Position numbers and translations under genes: made by a program. A model generated the notes under the pieces. It was not told the origin of the DNA. It did no database searches and saw only the letters and a list, made by a program, of their open reading frames with translations. A DNA stretch of 64,000 nt from positions 496,001 through 560,000 of the forward strand of contig CAVPGJ010000001.1 in assembly GCA_963704005.1 (NCBI GenBank). The letters run 5' to 3'. This document shows positions 34,831 to 43,316 of the stretch, piece by piece (position 1 is the stretch's first letter; every line of letters starts with the position of its first letter). The stretch comes from AC-32 sp963704005 (GTDB lineage: Bacteria > Actinomycetota > Thermoleophilia > Gaiellales > Gaiellaceae).

Positions 34831-35586
34831 TTAGAGGCCGGTTTCGAAGACGGCACGTGGAAGCACGGTCTGGCCGGGGCAGGGCGTCGCCTGCGACAGC
34901 TTCGCGACGAGGACGAGGCTCCGATCCGAGCCCCCGCGCAGGAATGCGTCGTGGACTCGGAGCGGCAGACAGTTCCGGTCGGCGCCCGGGACCGTGACCT
35001 GGAAGAGGTCGACCAGGTCGTCCACCGGCACCTGCCGCTCGGTCGAGAGGCCGCGGTCGAGGTCGGCGTGCATCCAGGACGTGTCGCAGCTCGAGTCGTC
35101 GCAGCCGCGAACCTGCGCCGCCTGGCCCGTGTCGTTCACGAGCCGGAGCGTGGTCTGCGTGGTGCTCGAGCCGGACAAGGCGATGACGACGACGATCCCG
35201 ACGATCGCGAGGGCGCCCAGGAGGGTCGCCGCGCCGATCACGAGCTTGAGGCCCCGCCCGATGGCAATGCCGGTGTGCTCGGTGGGCGCGGCGAGGTCCG
35301 GGTAGGGGTCCTGCCAGGGCTCGCCGGTCATGTTGGCCCGCCGGCGGCTCTCGAGGCGAAGGTTCTGCTTGACGGCGTAGAGGAGGTTGGTGCGGCCGAT
35401 GTGCGTTCGCTCGTCCGGCCCCTCGAGCACGTTGGCGAGGACGAGCAGGTGCTCGAGTCCCGCGGCATCGTGGTTGCGCGCGTAGCCGCGACGGGCGTCG
35501 TCGAGCCGCTTCAGCGCTGCGCGCTCGTCGCCGCGGTCGATGGCTGCCCGCGCGTCGGCGAGATCGCGGTCTGGATTCGGGGCCAC
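34831..35586 (-). CDS. Single-pass membrane protein, unknown function
   Basis: 251 aa. Residues about 1-105 are cytoplasmic and helical, TPR-like (DLADARAAIDRGDERAALKRLDDARRGY). A membrane segment follows (LVIGAATLLGALAIVGIVVVIAL, near residues 113-136), then an extracytoplasmic beta-rich domain with four or more cysteines (RGCDDSSCDTSW, ADRNCLPLRV, QATPCPGQTV). The start is uncertain: GTG 35586 was used, and an open frame extends to GTG 35631. Not recognised as a named family. Confidence 0.65.
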   Translation of the reverse strand: MAPNPDRDLADARAAIDRGDERAALKRLDDARRGYARNHDAAGLEHLLVLANVLEGPDERTHIGRTNLLYAVKQNLRLESRRRANMTGEPWQDPYPDLAAPTEHTGIAIGRGLKLVIGAATLLGALAIVGIVVVIALSGSSTTQTTLRLVNDTGQAAQVRGCDDSSCDTSWMHADLDRGLSTERQVPVDDLVDLFQVTVPGADRNCLPLRVHDAFLRGGSDRSLVLVAKLSQATPCPGQTVLPRAVFETGL

Positions 35587-35663
35587 GGCGTGGAAAGACC
35601 GTAACGCTTTCGTCACGGTCCGGGCACACACGCGCGCGGATTTCGCCGCTAGCGTCGATCGAC

Positions 35664-35894
35664 ATGGACGAGGCTCGTGCGGTCGTGCGGAGGTTGAGGC
35701 GAATCGAAGCGCTCGAACGCGGGCGGGCGCCCGCCGGGTCGCTGCTTGCGGAGGTGCGGGAGCTGCTCGCGGAGGCGGAGGCCTGGGTCCGCGCCGAGCC
35801 CTGCGGCACCGAGCCGGCGGAAGAGGCGCTGGAGCGGTGCCGCGACGCGCTGAAGGCGGGTGGCCGTACGCCGGCCGGTGCCGCCGCGCCGTGA
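35664..35894 (+). CDS. Small helical hypothetical protein
   Basis: 76 aa, charged and helical (MDEARAVVRRLRRIEALERG, LLAEVRELLAEAEAWV) with one cysteine. TAGCGT lies 8 bp before the ATG, matching the leaderless pattern of other genes here. azlC follows after 27 bp on the same strand. Function unknown. Confidence 0.6.
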   Translation: MDEARAVVRRLRRIEALERGRAPAGSLLAEVRELLAEAEAWVRAEPCGTEPAEEALERCRDALKAGGRTPAGAAAP

Positions 35895-35921
35895 GCCCTT
35901 CCGCGACGGGCAGAATGGAGC

Positions 35922-36587
35922 GTGTCGTCAGAGGGGGCGAGCTATCGCGACGGCGTCCGCGCCTCGCTGCCGATCGCGGCGACGGTCTGGTTCTTCGGCG
36001 TTTCCTTCGGGTTGCTCGCGCGTACCTCGGGCTTCGGCGCGCTGGCGCCGGTCGTCATGTCGGCGACGACCTTTGCGGGCTCGGCCCAGTTCGCCGCCGT
36101 CTCGATCCTCGGCACGAGCGGTGGCGCGGCGGCGGCGATCACTGCCGCGGTGCTGCTGAATGGCCGCTATGTGCCGATCTCGATCTCGGTTGCGCGGCTC
36201 TTCCACGGGCCCCGCCTGCGCCGGCTGGCTGAAGCACAACTGATCGTGGACGAGTCCTGGGCCCTCTCGAGCCGCGGCGACGGACGCCACGACCGCGGGC
36301 TGCTGCTCGGAGCGGGTGTCGTCCTCTACGCGGCCTGGGTGACGGGGACGGCGGTCGGCGTGGTCGGCGGCCGCGCCCTCGGCGACCCCGAGGCCCTCGG
36401 GCTGGACGGTGCGTTCCCGGCGCTCTTCCTGGCGCTGCTGATGCCGCAGCTCACGACGCATCGCGCGCGCGTCGCGGCGCTGCTCGGCGGGGCGATCGCG
36501 CTGGTGCTGATCCCGTTCACCCCGGCGGGGGTGCCGATCGTCGCCGCGAGCGCTGCGTGCCTCCTCGGCCTGCGGGGGCGCTCGTGA
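35922..36587 (+). CDS. azlC: AzlC family branched-chain amino acid exporter subunit
   Basis: 221 aa membrane protein with about five or six hydrophobic segments. Typical AzlC features are the opening GVRASLPIAATVWFFGVSFG, ATTFAGSAQFAAV near residues 45-57 and the RYVPISISVARL stretch. With AzlD it exports branched-chain or related amino acids. GTG start. Its stop overlaps the azlD start (GTGA). Confidence 0.9.
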   Translation: MSSEGASYRDGVRASLPIAATVWFFGVSFGLLARTSGFGALAPVVMSATTFAGSAQFAAVSILGTSGGAAAAITAAVLLNGRYVPISISVARLFHGPRLRRLAEAQLIVDESWALSSRGDGRHDRGLLLGAGVVLYAAWVTGTAVGVVGGRALGDPEALGLDGAFPALFLALLMPQLTTHRARVAALLGGAIALVLIPFTPAGVPIVAASAACLLGLRGRS

Positions 36588-36889
36588 CCGTCTGGCTGGT
36601 CGTGCTCGCCGTCGGTGCCGCGACGGTCGTCTTCAAGGCTTCCGGGCCGGTCCTGCTCGGACGGAGGCCCTTGCCGGCGCCTCTGGCCGGGGTGGTCGTC
36701 CTGCTCGGACCGGTGCTGCTCGCGGCGCTCGTCGTGACGCAGACTGTCGGCGGCGACCGGCAGATCGTCCTGGACGCGCGCCTGGCCGGGGTCGGCGCCG
36801 CCGCAGCCGCGATCGCCGTGCGTGCACCTCTTCCTGCGGTGGTGGTGGTCGCCGCCGCTGCGACCGCTCTCGTCCGCCTGCTGACGTGA
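36584..36889 (+). CDS. azlD: AzlD family branched-chain amino acid exporter subunit
   Basis: 101 aa, three to four membrane helices, the small partner of AzlC. The FKASGPVLLGRRPLP segment near residues 17-31 is typical. The GTG at 36584 overlapping the azlC stop was preferred over a slightly longer frame beginning at 36557 inside azlC. The ORF ends 159 bp before parA. Confidence 0.85.
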   Translation: MTVWLVVLAVGAATVVFKASGPVLLGRRPLPAPLAGVVVLLGPVLLAALVVTQTVGGDRQIVLDARLAGVGAAAAAIAVRAPLPAVVVVAAAATALVRLLT

Positions 36890-36927
36890 GGCGGTGTGCC
36901 CACGCCAAAGCCCCTGCAAGTCGCGCC

Positions 36928-36946
36928 GAAATTCGCGGGCAATTTC
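36928..36946. promoter_or_regulatory. Inverted repeat upstream of parA
   Basis: GAAATT-CGCGGGC-AATTTC is a perfect 6-bp inverted repeat in the otherwise GC-rich gap before parA. Downstream, GGGGCTTG occurs twice (about 36975-36992) with a reverse-complement relative at about 36908-36917. These could be operator sites; no regulator is identified. Confidence 0.3.
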
Positions 36947-37048
36947 CGGAGGGATAGCTAGCATGAGAGCGAAGAAAGGGGCTTGATGGGGCTTGCACGC
37001 CTGCTTCCGCGACCGGGAATCCGGACCGAAAACGCCAAAGGAGTGCCG

Positions 37049-37819
37049 ATGGGGCACGTGATCTCCTTCGCCAACCAGAAAGGCGGCGTGGCGAAGACGA
37101 CGACGACCCTGAATCTCGGCGTCGCCTTCGCCGAGCACGGCCTGAAGGTGCTCCTCGTCGACCTCGATCCGCAGGGCAACCTGACGATGAGCCAGGGACT
37201 CAATCCCGACTCGATCGAGCGCTCGATGTTCGACGTGCTCGTCCACCGGCTCTCGATCCAGGACGTGATTCACCACGCCGAGGTTGATCTCGCCGTCTCG
37301 TCGATCGACCTCGCCGGGGCCGAGCTCGCGCTCTCGAGCATGATCGGTCGCGAGCGCGCGCTCGAGAAGGCGCTGGCCGAGGTCAAGGACAACTACGACT
37401 ACGTTCTGATCGACACGCCGCCGTCTCTCGGCCTCCTGACGATCAACGCGCTCGTCGCCTCGAGCGGCGTGATCGTCCCGGTTCAGTGCGAGTACCTGTC
37501 GCTGCGTGGGCTCGTCCAGCTCGAGAACACGCTCTCGATGATCCGCGAGAACCTGAACCCGAAGGTCGAGATCCAGGGGATCCTCCCGACGATGTACGAC
37601 AGCCGCACGCTGCACTCGCGCGAGGCGGTGGAGATCCTCCAGGAGAATTTCGGCGATCTGGTCTTCGACACGAAGATCCGCAAGACCGTTCGCTACGCGG
37701 AGGCCCCGGTCAAGGGCACCTCCGTTCTCAAGTACGACCCCAGCGGAAGCGCCGCCGAGGCCTACCGCGACCTTGCGAAGGAGGTGCTCAATGGCGCGCA
37801 GGCGCGCGAGCATGCGTGA
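37049..37819 (+). CDS. parA: ParA/Soj family partition ATPase
   Basis: 256 aa deviant-Walker ATPase: SFANQKGGVAKTTTTLNLG (residues 5-23), LLVDLDPQGNLTMSQG and YVLIDTPPSLGLLT, ending in the DNA-binding C-terminal helices of Soj-type proteins. It normally positions DNA or protein cargo on the nucleoid. The ATG at 37049 was chosen because AAAGGAG lies just upstream; the frame is open to 36983. The next gene is ftsZ, overlapping by 29 bp, rather than parB, so its cargo here may be the division machinery (inference). Confidence 0.92.
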   Translation: MGHVISFANQKGGVAKTTTTLNLGVAFAEHGLKVLLVDLDPQGNLTMSQGLNPDSIERSMFDVLVHRLSIQDVIHHAEVDLAVSSIDLAGAELALSSMIGRERALEKALAEVKDNYDYVLIDTPPSLGLLTINALVASSGVIVPVQCEYLSLRGLVQLENTLSMIRENLNPKVEIQGILPTMYDSRTLHSREAVEILQENFGDLVFDTKIRKTVRYAEAPVKGTSVLKYDPSGSAAEAYRDLAKEVLNGAQAREHA

Positions 37820-39138
37820 GGGCCCGCTCGCCGAGCTGTTCCGTGCCACGGAGGCAGCCCAGCGTCAGGCCGAGAAGGAAGGCCGCACCGAGCCGGAGCA
37901 GGAGGCCGCGCCGAGCCCGGCCGAGCCGCCCGAACAGACCGTCGAGCACGTTCCGGAGTGGGTCGAGGAGGCCAGGCCGGCAGCGCCCGAGCCGGTCCGC
38001 CTGCCCGAGCGCAAGCCCGAGCCGCCGCAGGCGCGACCCGAGCCAAAGCGCGAGCCGGAGCGCCCGCGCCTGGAACCGCTCCCCGAGCCGCCGCCACGGC
38101 TGCACCGCGTGCCCGAAGCCGGGCGCGTACATCGCCGTCATCCGCGTCGTCGGTGTCGGCGGCGCCGGCCTCAACGCGGTCAATCGGATGATCGACGCCG
38201 ACATCTCCCAGGTCGAGTTCGTCGCCGTCAACACCGACATCCAGCAGCTGCAGACGAGCGATGCGCCGGTCAAGATCCACATCGGCCGCGAGCTGACCGA
38301 AGGGCTGGGCTCCGGCGCCGACCCGGATCTCGGCCGCCGAGCAGCCGAGGAGGCCTACGACCAGATCAAGCGGGCGCTGCGAGGCTCCGACATGGTCTTC
38401 GTCACCGCCGGCGAGGGCGGGGGCACCGGCTCCGGCGCCGCGCCGGTCGTTGCGCGGATCGCCAAGGAGCTCGGCGCGCTGACCGTCGGGATCGTAACCA
38501 CGCCGTTCAAGTTCGAAGGCACGCGCCGGCATCGGCAGGCGACCGATGGCGTCGACGCGCTGCGCGGGAGCTGCGACACGGTGATCGTCGTCCCGAACGA
38601 GCGTCTGCTCGAGGTGCTCGACCGCGAGACCTCGATGCTCGATGCCTTCCGGATCGCCGACGACGTCCTCCGCCAGGGCGTGCAGGGCATCTGCGACCTG
38701 ATCACGCTGCCGGGCCTGATCAACCTGGACTTCGCAGACGTCCGGACGATCATGAAGGACGCCGGCACGGCGCTGATGGGCATCGGCTTCTCCGCCACCG
38801 GCGAGAACCGCGCGCGTGAGGCGGCCGAGCACGCCCTGCGCTCGCCGCTGATAGACACGGAGATCGCGGGGGCGAAGGGCATCCTGCTCTCGATTGCGGG
38901 CGGCGACGACCTCTCGCTCTTCGAGGTCAACGAGGCCGCCGAGGTCGTTCGCCAGGCCTCAACGGGCGACACGAACATCATCTTCGGCGCGACGATCGAC
39001 GACCGGCTGACCGGCCAGGTCTGGGTGACCGTCGTGGCGACGGGGTTCGGCGCCCGCGCCGCGCAGAGGCGGATCGCCATCCGTGCGGAGGCGGCGGACG
39101 AAGAGGCACTCGAGCCGCCGAGCTTCCTACAGCCCTAA
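37791..39138 (+). CDS. ftsZ: Cell division protein FtsZ with long N-terminal extension, frameshifted
   Basis: Tubulin-like GTPase that forms the division ring. The core runs from AYIAVIRVVGVGGAGLNAVN through the tubulin signature GEGGGTGSGAAPVVA, the catalytic NLDFADVRTIM and WVTVVATGFG. Ahead of it, in a frame shifted by one base, lies a 110-residue Pro/Glu/Arg-rich segment (MREGPLAELFRATEAAQ, then PEPVRLPERKPEPP and similar) joined near 38118. Removing one base gives about 448 aa. The usual long C-terminal linker is almost absent: about 25 residues follow the core, ending LEPPSFLQP, similar to the conserved FtsA-binding tail peptide. It overlaps parA by 29 bp. Confidence 0.88.
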
Positions 39139-39183
39139 GAGACACACAATCGTCACACCGCCGCCCACCGGGGCGGGTACCGT

Positions 39184-39229
39184 CCCTAACCCCCACCCAC
39201 CCAGGGGCGTGCGCGCACGCGCGTGCGCG
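39184..39229. other. G-quadruplex-prone and alternating purine-pyrimidine tract
   Basis: Between the convergent ftsZ and a membrane-protein gene, the minus strand of 39184-39202 reads GGGTGGGTGGGGGTTAGGG, four G-tracts with short loops. Next, 39207-39229 alternates purine and pyrimidine throughout (GCGTGCGCGCACGC is a perfect palindrome), a Z-DNA-prone sequence. Upstream, CCGCCC-ACCG-GGGCGG (39161-39176) is a short hairpin. Together they may act in termination. Confidence 0.5.
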
Positions 39230-39287
39230 AGGACCTAGTTCCTGGTTCCTGGTTCGGTCTGCGCAGGTCGTCCGGCTTGCGCGGTCG

Positions 39288-40898
39288 TCAGCTCGTGTCG
39301 CAGGCCCGCTTGTCGTCGCCGACGACCGCGGCCAGCGCGCTCGCCGCGTTGACGCGGAAACTGAGCTGCAGCCTTCCCGGCCGCCGGGCGTCGATCGTCG
39401 TCATTCCGTCCGCCGCGCTCGCGAGACACGCGTTCTCTGCGTGCCAGTAAGGCGAGTAGCGCACGGCGAGCCGGTAGCGGCCGGGACGCGAGAGGTCGAC
39501 GAGGACGCGTGAGCCCGTAAGGCTGAGGACGCTCGGGTCGCCGGGCCCTGTGAGGATCGGCCGCGGCCTTGGCACCGCGAAGATCGTCACGTTCGGCGCC
39601 CGGAAGACCGCCCGCAGGCCCGAGCGCCCACTGCGCAGGAGCGCCGCCTCCCCCTTGGCGCTGTAGTCCGAGGGCGCGTTCGTCAGAACGACGTAACGGA
39701 CGCCGAGGCCCCGCAGCCAGCTCAGGTACGTGGCGGGGCCGAGCTCGTCATAGAGCACCTTGTTCTGGGGGAAGTCGTCCTGCCGGAACCCGCCGCGGGC
39801 GAGCGGGATCTGCGCCTCCGCGAGATAGACGGCCGGCCAGTGCCCGGCGGTGTCGACCGCCTCGACCCGGTACGAAGGCGAGCGGTGCGCCTCGAGGTAT
39901 CCGATTGCGGCCGACCAGTAAGCGGGCTTCGAGGCGGGATCGGCCCGGCCCCTCAGGTACTGGAACGCGATCGGGGTCACGTTCCACGAGGCGGCGAGGG
40001 CAAGCGCGCCGAGGCAGACGGGCAGCGGTCGCCAGCGCCGCAGCGAGAGCAGCAGCACGGCGACCGGCACGGCCGCGTAGCGCAGCCGCGCGACGTTCTC
40101 TCCGATCGCGGAGGGGATCAGGAACGCGGTGACGCAGGCGGCCAGGTAGACGACGAACACCCAGCGCAGAGCGCGCGCCCGTTCCACGCGCCAGGTCAGC
40201 GCGGCGCCGAGGACGCAGAAGGTGACGGCCGCAGCCAGCTCCTGCGGCGAGAACGGGTAGAGCCCGCCGCCGGGGAAGAGGCGCCAGAGCAGCGCCTCCG
40301 CCGAGCCGAACCCGACCACGATCAGTGCCGGCACGAGCAACGCCGAGCGGTCGCGCCAGCGCGCGACGCCGAAGCCGGCAAGGAGCAGCGCCAGGAGGAG
40401 GAAGGCGAGCGGGCTGGCCGCAAGCGTCAGGGCGGCCAGCAAGGCGAAGCGTCCGTTCTTGCGCGCCTGCAACGCCCAGATCGCGAGCAGCGCCAAGGCC
40501 GCGCCGAGCGCGAAGGGAAAGGCCGCCGAGAGGACGATGCCCGCCCAGACGACCGCGAAGGTCCGGCTCGACCAGCGCACCGCCGGACCCCACTCCCGCC
40601 CGATGACGACCGCGAAGGCCAGTGCCGCGGTCGAAACGGTCGCCACGGCCAGGAGGCGGATCCCCAGTAGCCCCGCGAGCGGGTAGTAGAGGAGGCTGTA
40701 GGTGACGAAGCTGTAGCGGCCCGCGTACCAGAAGTTGTTCCAGAGCGCGAAGCCGTGGTGGAGGAAGAGCGTCCGCTGGTAGGCGTGCTCGGCCAGGTCG
40801 GAGCCCGGCGGCCCGAGCCACGCGAGCAGCGCGGCGCACGCGCCCGCCGCTGCGGCCGACAAGGATGCTTCGCGGGCGAGCGGGGTGGCCTTGACCAA
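39288..40898 (-). CDS. Multi-pass membrane protein, possible GT-C-type glycosyltransferase
   Basis: 536 aa with about nine to eleven hydrophobic helices in residues 10-340, then a soluble beta-rich domain of about 190 residues (YRVEAVDTAGHWPAVYL, SRVLVDLSRPGRYRLAVRYSPYW). Early loop residues DLAEHAYQRTLFLHHGFALW resemble the first outside loop of GT-C-like membrane glycosyltransferases, but catalytic identity is not proven. The start TTG 40898 was chosen because TATTGT lies 8 bp upstream; the frame continues to TTG 40910. Divergent from the gamma-glutamyltransferase gene. Confidence 0.7.
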   Translation of the reverse strand: MVKATPLAREASLSAAAAGACAALLAWLGPPGSDLAEHAYQRTLFLHHGFALWNNFWYAGRYSFVTYSLLYYPLAGLLGIRLLAVATVSTAALAFAVVIGREWGPAVRWSSRTFAVVWAGIVLSAAFPFALGAALALLAIWALQARKNGRFALLAALTLAASPLAFLLLALLLAGFGVARWRDRSALLVPALIVVGFGSAEALLWRLFPGGGLYPFSPQELAAAVTFCVLGAALTWRVERARALRWVFVVYLAACVTAFLIPSAIGENVARLRYAAVPVAVLLLSLRRWRPLPVCLGALALAASWNVTPIAFQYLRGRADPASKPAYWSAAIGYLEAHRSPSYRVEAVDTAGHWPAVYLAEAQIPLARGGFRQDDFPQNKVLYDELGPATYLSWLRGLGVRYVVLTNAPSDYSAKGEAALLRSGRSGLRAVFRAPNVTIFAVPRPRPILTGPGDPSVLSLTGSRVLVDLSRPGRYRLAVRYSPYWHAENACLASAADGMTTIDARRPGRLQLSFRVNAASALAAVVGDDKRACDTS

Positions 40899-40947
40899 GC
40901 GCCGGGACAATAGCGTGACCGCGGGCCGGCGCGACTACGCTAGCCGC

Positions 40948-42498
40948 ATGCCAGGGGCGGTTGCAGCCGGCCACCCTCTCACCGCCGAGGCGGGTGCCGA
41001 GGTCCTGGCGGAGGGCGGGAACGCCGTGGACGCGTGCATCGCGGCAGCGTTCGTCTCATGGGTCGCCGAGAGCACGCTCACAGGCCCCGGGGCCGGCGGC
41101 TTCATGCTCGTCTACCGGGCCGCCGACCGGACGACCCGCGTCCTCGACCACTTCGTCACCGTGCCGGGGCTCGGCCTGCGGGGAGCGGTCCGCGAGATGG
41201 AGTCCGTGGACGTCGTCTTCACGCCCGAGTCGTCGCAGGTCTTCCGGATCGGTGCGGCCACCTGCGCCGTGCCGGGCGCAGTCGCGGGGCTCGGCGAAGC
41301 CCACCGCCGTTTCGCCACGCTCCCCTGGCCCGTGTTGCTCCAACCCGCAATTCGTCACGCCCGCGAAGGCATCGTGCTGACGGAGGGGCAGGCGTACCTC
41401 CACGACATCCTCGACCTGATCCTGCGGCACACCTCCGAGGGCGCGAAGGTCTACGGCGGCAACGGGAAGCGCCTCGAGGAGGGCGACCGCCTGGTGATGA
41501 GCGACCTCGCCGCGACACTCGAAGAGCTCGCCGAGCGCGGGGCCGACGACTTCTACCGCGGCGAGATCGCGCGCGTGGTCTCGGCTCACCTGAGCGAGGA
41601 GGGAGGCGCGCTCACCGCCCGCGATCTGTCGGATTACCGAGTCATCCAGCGGCGGCCGGTCCGCGCACCGTTCTTCGGACACGAGTTCGAATCGAACCCG
41701 CCGCCCTCGACGGGGGGCACGCTGATCGGCCTCGGCATCGGGCTGCTCGAGCGGGTCGGCCTCGAAGGCGGCCCCGGCAGCGCCGAGGCAATGGCGCAGC
41801 TCGCGGAGGTCATGCGCGAGCAGGAGTCGGCGCGCGCGGACGCCGGCTTCGGGAGGGGGTTGTATCGCGGCGGCCTCGTGAGGAAGCTCTACGCGGCGGG
41901 CTCGCTTCGGGCCGCCGCGCAGCGGCTGCGCTCGCGGCTCCCAGAGGTCGTGAGAGGAACGACCCACATCTCGGTGGTCGACGGCCGTGGCAACGCCGCC
42001 TCGCTGACGGCGTCCACCGGCTCCGGCTCGGGCGTGATCGTGCCCGGCACCGGCTTCCAGCTCAACAACATGCTCGGGGAGTTCGACCTGGCGGTGACGG
42101 GACGGACGCAGCGGCCGGGAGTGCGCTTCACGAGCGGGATGGCGCCTTCGCTCGTCCTGCGCGACGGGCGGCCGAGGCTGGTCGTCGGCAGCGCCGGCTC
42201 GCTGCGGCTCCGCGGCGCGATCCTCCAGATCGTCGTGAACGTCGTCGGCCACGGCCTTGGCGTCGAGGAGGCGATCGTCCGCCCCCGGGTCCACCTCGAC
42301 GGTGACCATCTGCACTGCGAAGGCGGCAACGACCCGGCCGAGATCGACCGCCTGGCCGCCTGGGGCTACGACCTGATCCGCTGGCCCAGCCGCAACCTGT
42401 TCTTCGGCGGGGCGTCCGGGGTCGAGATCCAGCCCGACGGGACGCTCGCCGCGGCCGGCGACCCGCGCCGCGGCGGCCACGGCATCGTCGTCGAATGA
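40948..42498 (+). CDS. ggt: Gamma-glutamyltransferase family protein
   Basis: 516 aa Ntn-hydrolase that transfers or hydrolyses gamma-glutamyl groups. The large-subunit start MPGAVAAGHPLTAEAGAEVL and GGNAVDACIAAAF are typical. The autocleavage nucleophile is the Thr in VVRGTTHISVVDGRGNAASL near residues 335-354, followed by the GSGSGV and NNML segments. There is no signal peptide, so it is probably cytoplasmic, unlike E. coli Ggt. ATG 40948 has TACGCT 6 bp upstream. The stop codon merges into the first of three tandem repeats. Confidence 0.9.
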   Translation: MPGAVAAGHPLTAEAGAEVLAEGGNAVDACIAAAFVSWVAESTLTGPGAGGFMLVYRAADRTTRVLDHFVTVPGLGLRGAVREMESVDVVFTPESSQVFRIGAATCAVPGAVAGLGEAHRRFATLPWPVLLQPAIRHAREGIVLTEGQAYLHDILDLILRHTSEGAKVYGGNGKRLEEGDRLVMSDLAATLEELAERGADDFYRGEIARVVSAHLSEEGGALTARDLSDYRVIQRRPVRAPFFGHEFESNPPPSTGGTLIGLGIGLLERVGLEGGPGSAEAMAQLAEVMREQESARADAGFGRGLYRGGLVRKLYAAGSLRAAAQRLRSRLPEVVRGTTHISVVDGRGNAASLTASTGSGSGVIVPGTGFQLNNMLGEFDLAVTGRTQRPGVRFTSGMAPSLVLRDGRPRLVVGSAGSLRLRGAILQIVVNVVGHGLGVEEAIVRPRVHLDGDHLHCEGGNDPAEIDRLAAWGYDLIRWPSRNLFFGGASGVEIQPDGTLAAAGDPRRGGHGIVVE

Positions 42499-42798
42499 GC
42501 GACGTCGCTTGCGATGTCGCTTTCAGGCCGAGCCGGCCTTGCCGGGTCGGCCGTCTGCGCAGCCGGCCGGGCGCGCCCGGATCGAAAGGCGCCGCGTGAG
42601 CGACGTCGCTTGCGATGTCGCTTTCAGGCCGAGCCGGCCTTGCCGGGTCGGCCGTCTGCGCAGCCGGCCGGGCGCGCCCGGATCGAAAGGCGCCGCGTGA
42701 GCGACGTCGCTTGCGATGTCGCTTTCAGGCCGAGCCGGCCTTGCCGGGTCGGCCGTCTGCGCAGCCGGCCAGGCGCGCCCGGATCGAAGGTTGCCGCA
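42496..42798 (+). repeat. Triplicated 101-bp tandem repeat, diverged family B two-hairpin unit
   Basis: Three consecutive 101-bp units (42496, 42597, 42698). Units 1 and 2 appear identical as read by eye; unit 3 differs only near its end (AGGCGCGCC in place of GGGCGCGCC, and GGTTGCCGC in place of the GGCGCCGC region). Each has hairpin 1 GCGACGTCGCTTGCGATGTC, linker TTTCAGG, hairpin 2 (GGCCGAGCCGG ... CCGGGTCGGCC) and CGTCTG, the same architecture and loops as family B elements elsewhere. Unit 1 begins at the ggt stop codon and unit 3 ends at the GNAT start codon. The whole gap between the two genes consists of these units. Confidence 0.92.
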
Positions 42799-43316
42799 TG
42801 ACCGAGTTCACGATCCGCCGCGCGGTGCCCCGTGACGCTCCGGGCCTGGCGGCGCTGGGCCGCGAGATCGGAAGCGAGCCCGAGGGCTGGCTGATCTCGG
42901 ACGGCGGCTTTCCCGGGGCGCGCGCCGAGCGGCGCTACCTGAGGGCGATTCGCCGCTCGCGGAGCGCCGCCGTGTTCGTGGCCGAAGCGCCGGCAGGGAT
43001 CGTCGGCCGCCTCTCCGTGGCGCGCGACATCCATCCGGCCAGCCGGCACGTGGCCGACGTCGGACTGATGGTGGCGCGGAGCCATCGTCGCCAGGGCGTG
43101 GGCCGCGCCCTGCTCGCTAAGGCTGTCGACTGGGCCCGGGACGTGGGCGTGACGAAGCTCGAGCTGCACGTCTTTCCGCACAACGAGCCGGCGCTCCGCC
43201 TGTACGAGAGCTTCGGCTTCGAGCGGGAGGGCTACCGCAAGGGCCATTTCCTGCGGGCCGGCGAGCCGGTCGACGCGATCCTGATGGCTATCGAGGTGAC
43301 GCCCAGGAGGGCTTGA
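42798..43316 (+). CDS. GNAT family N-acetyltransferase
   Basis: 172 aa RimI/PhnO-like acetyltransferase. The acetyl-CoA-binding signature RSHRRQGVGRALLAKAVDWA is near residues 95-114, then LELHVFPHNEPALRLYESFGF. The acceptor is unknown. ATG 42798 is where a fourth repeat unit would begin; the open frame extends back through the repeats but that part has repeat, not coding, character. The stop codon lies inside the left end of the family A element. Confidence 0.88.
   Translation: MTEFTIRRAVPRDAPGLAALGREIGSEPEGWLISDGGFPGARAERRYLRAIRRSRSAAVFVAEAPAGIVGRLSVARDIHPASRHVADVGLMVARSHRRQGVGRALLAKAVDWARDVGVTKLELHVFPHNEPALRLYESFGFEREGYRKGHFLRAGEPVDAILMAIEVTPRRA

Noticed and set aside
37055..37066. parS site (CACGTG core within GGCACGTGATC in parA)
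   Set aside because: Only the six central bases match; the flanking GTTT/AAAC of parS is missing and it lies in coding sequence.
37791..39138. Gene after parA as parB
   Set aside because: The product carries the tubulin signature GGGTGSG and no ParB CTP-binding or helix-turn-helix motif.
42615..42797. N-terminal extension of the GNAT protein through the tandem repeats
   Set aside because: The frame is open only because three 101-bp units total a multiple of three; the sequence has repeat character and the GNAT fold begins at 42798.
42496..42798. CRISPR array
   Set aside because: Three direct repeats of 101 bp with no spacers; the units are contiguous and hairpin-containing, and no cas genes are present.
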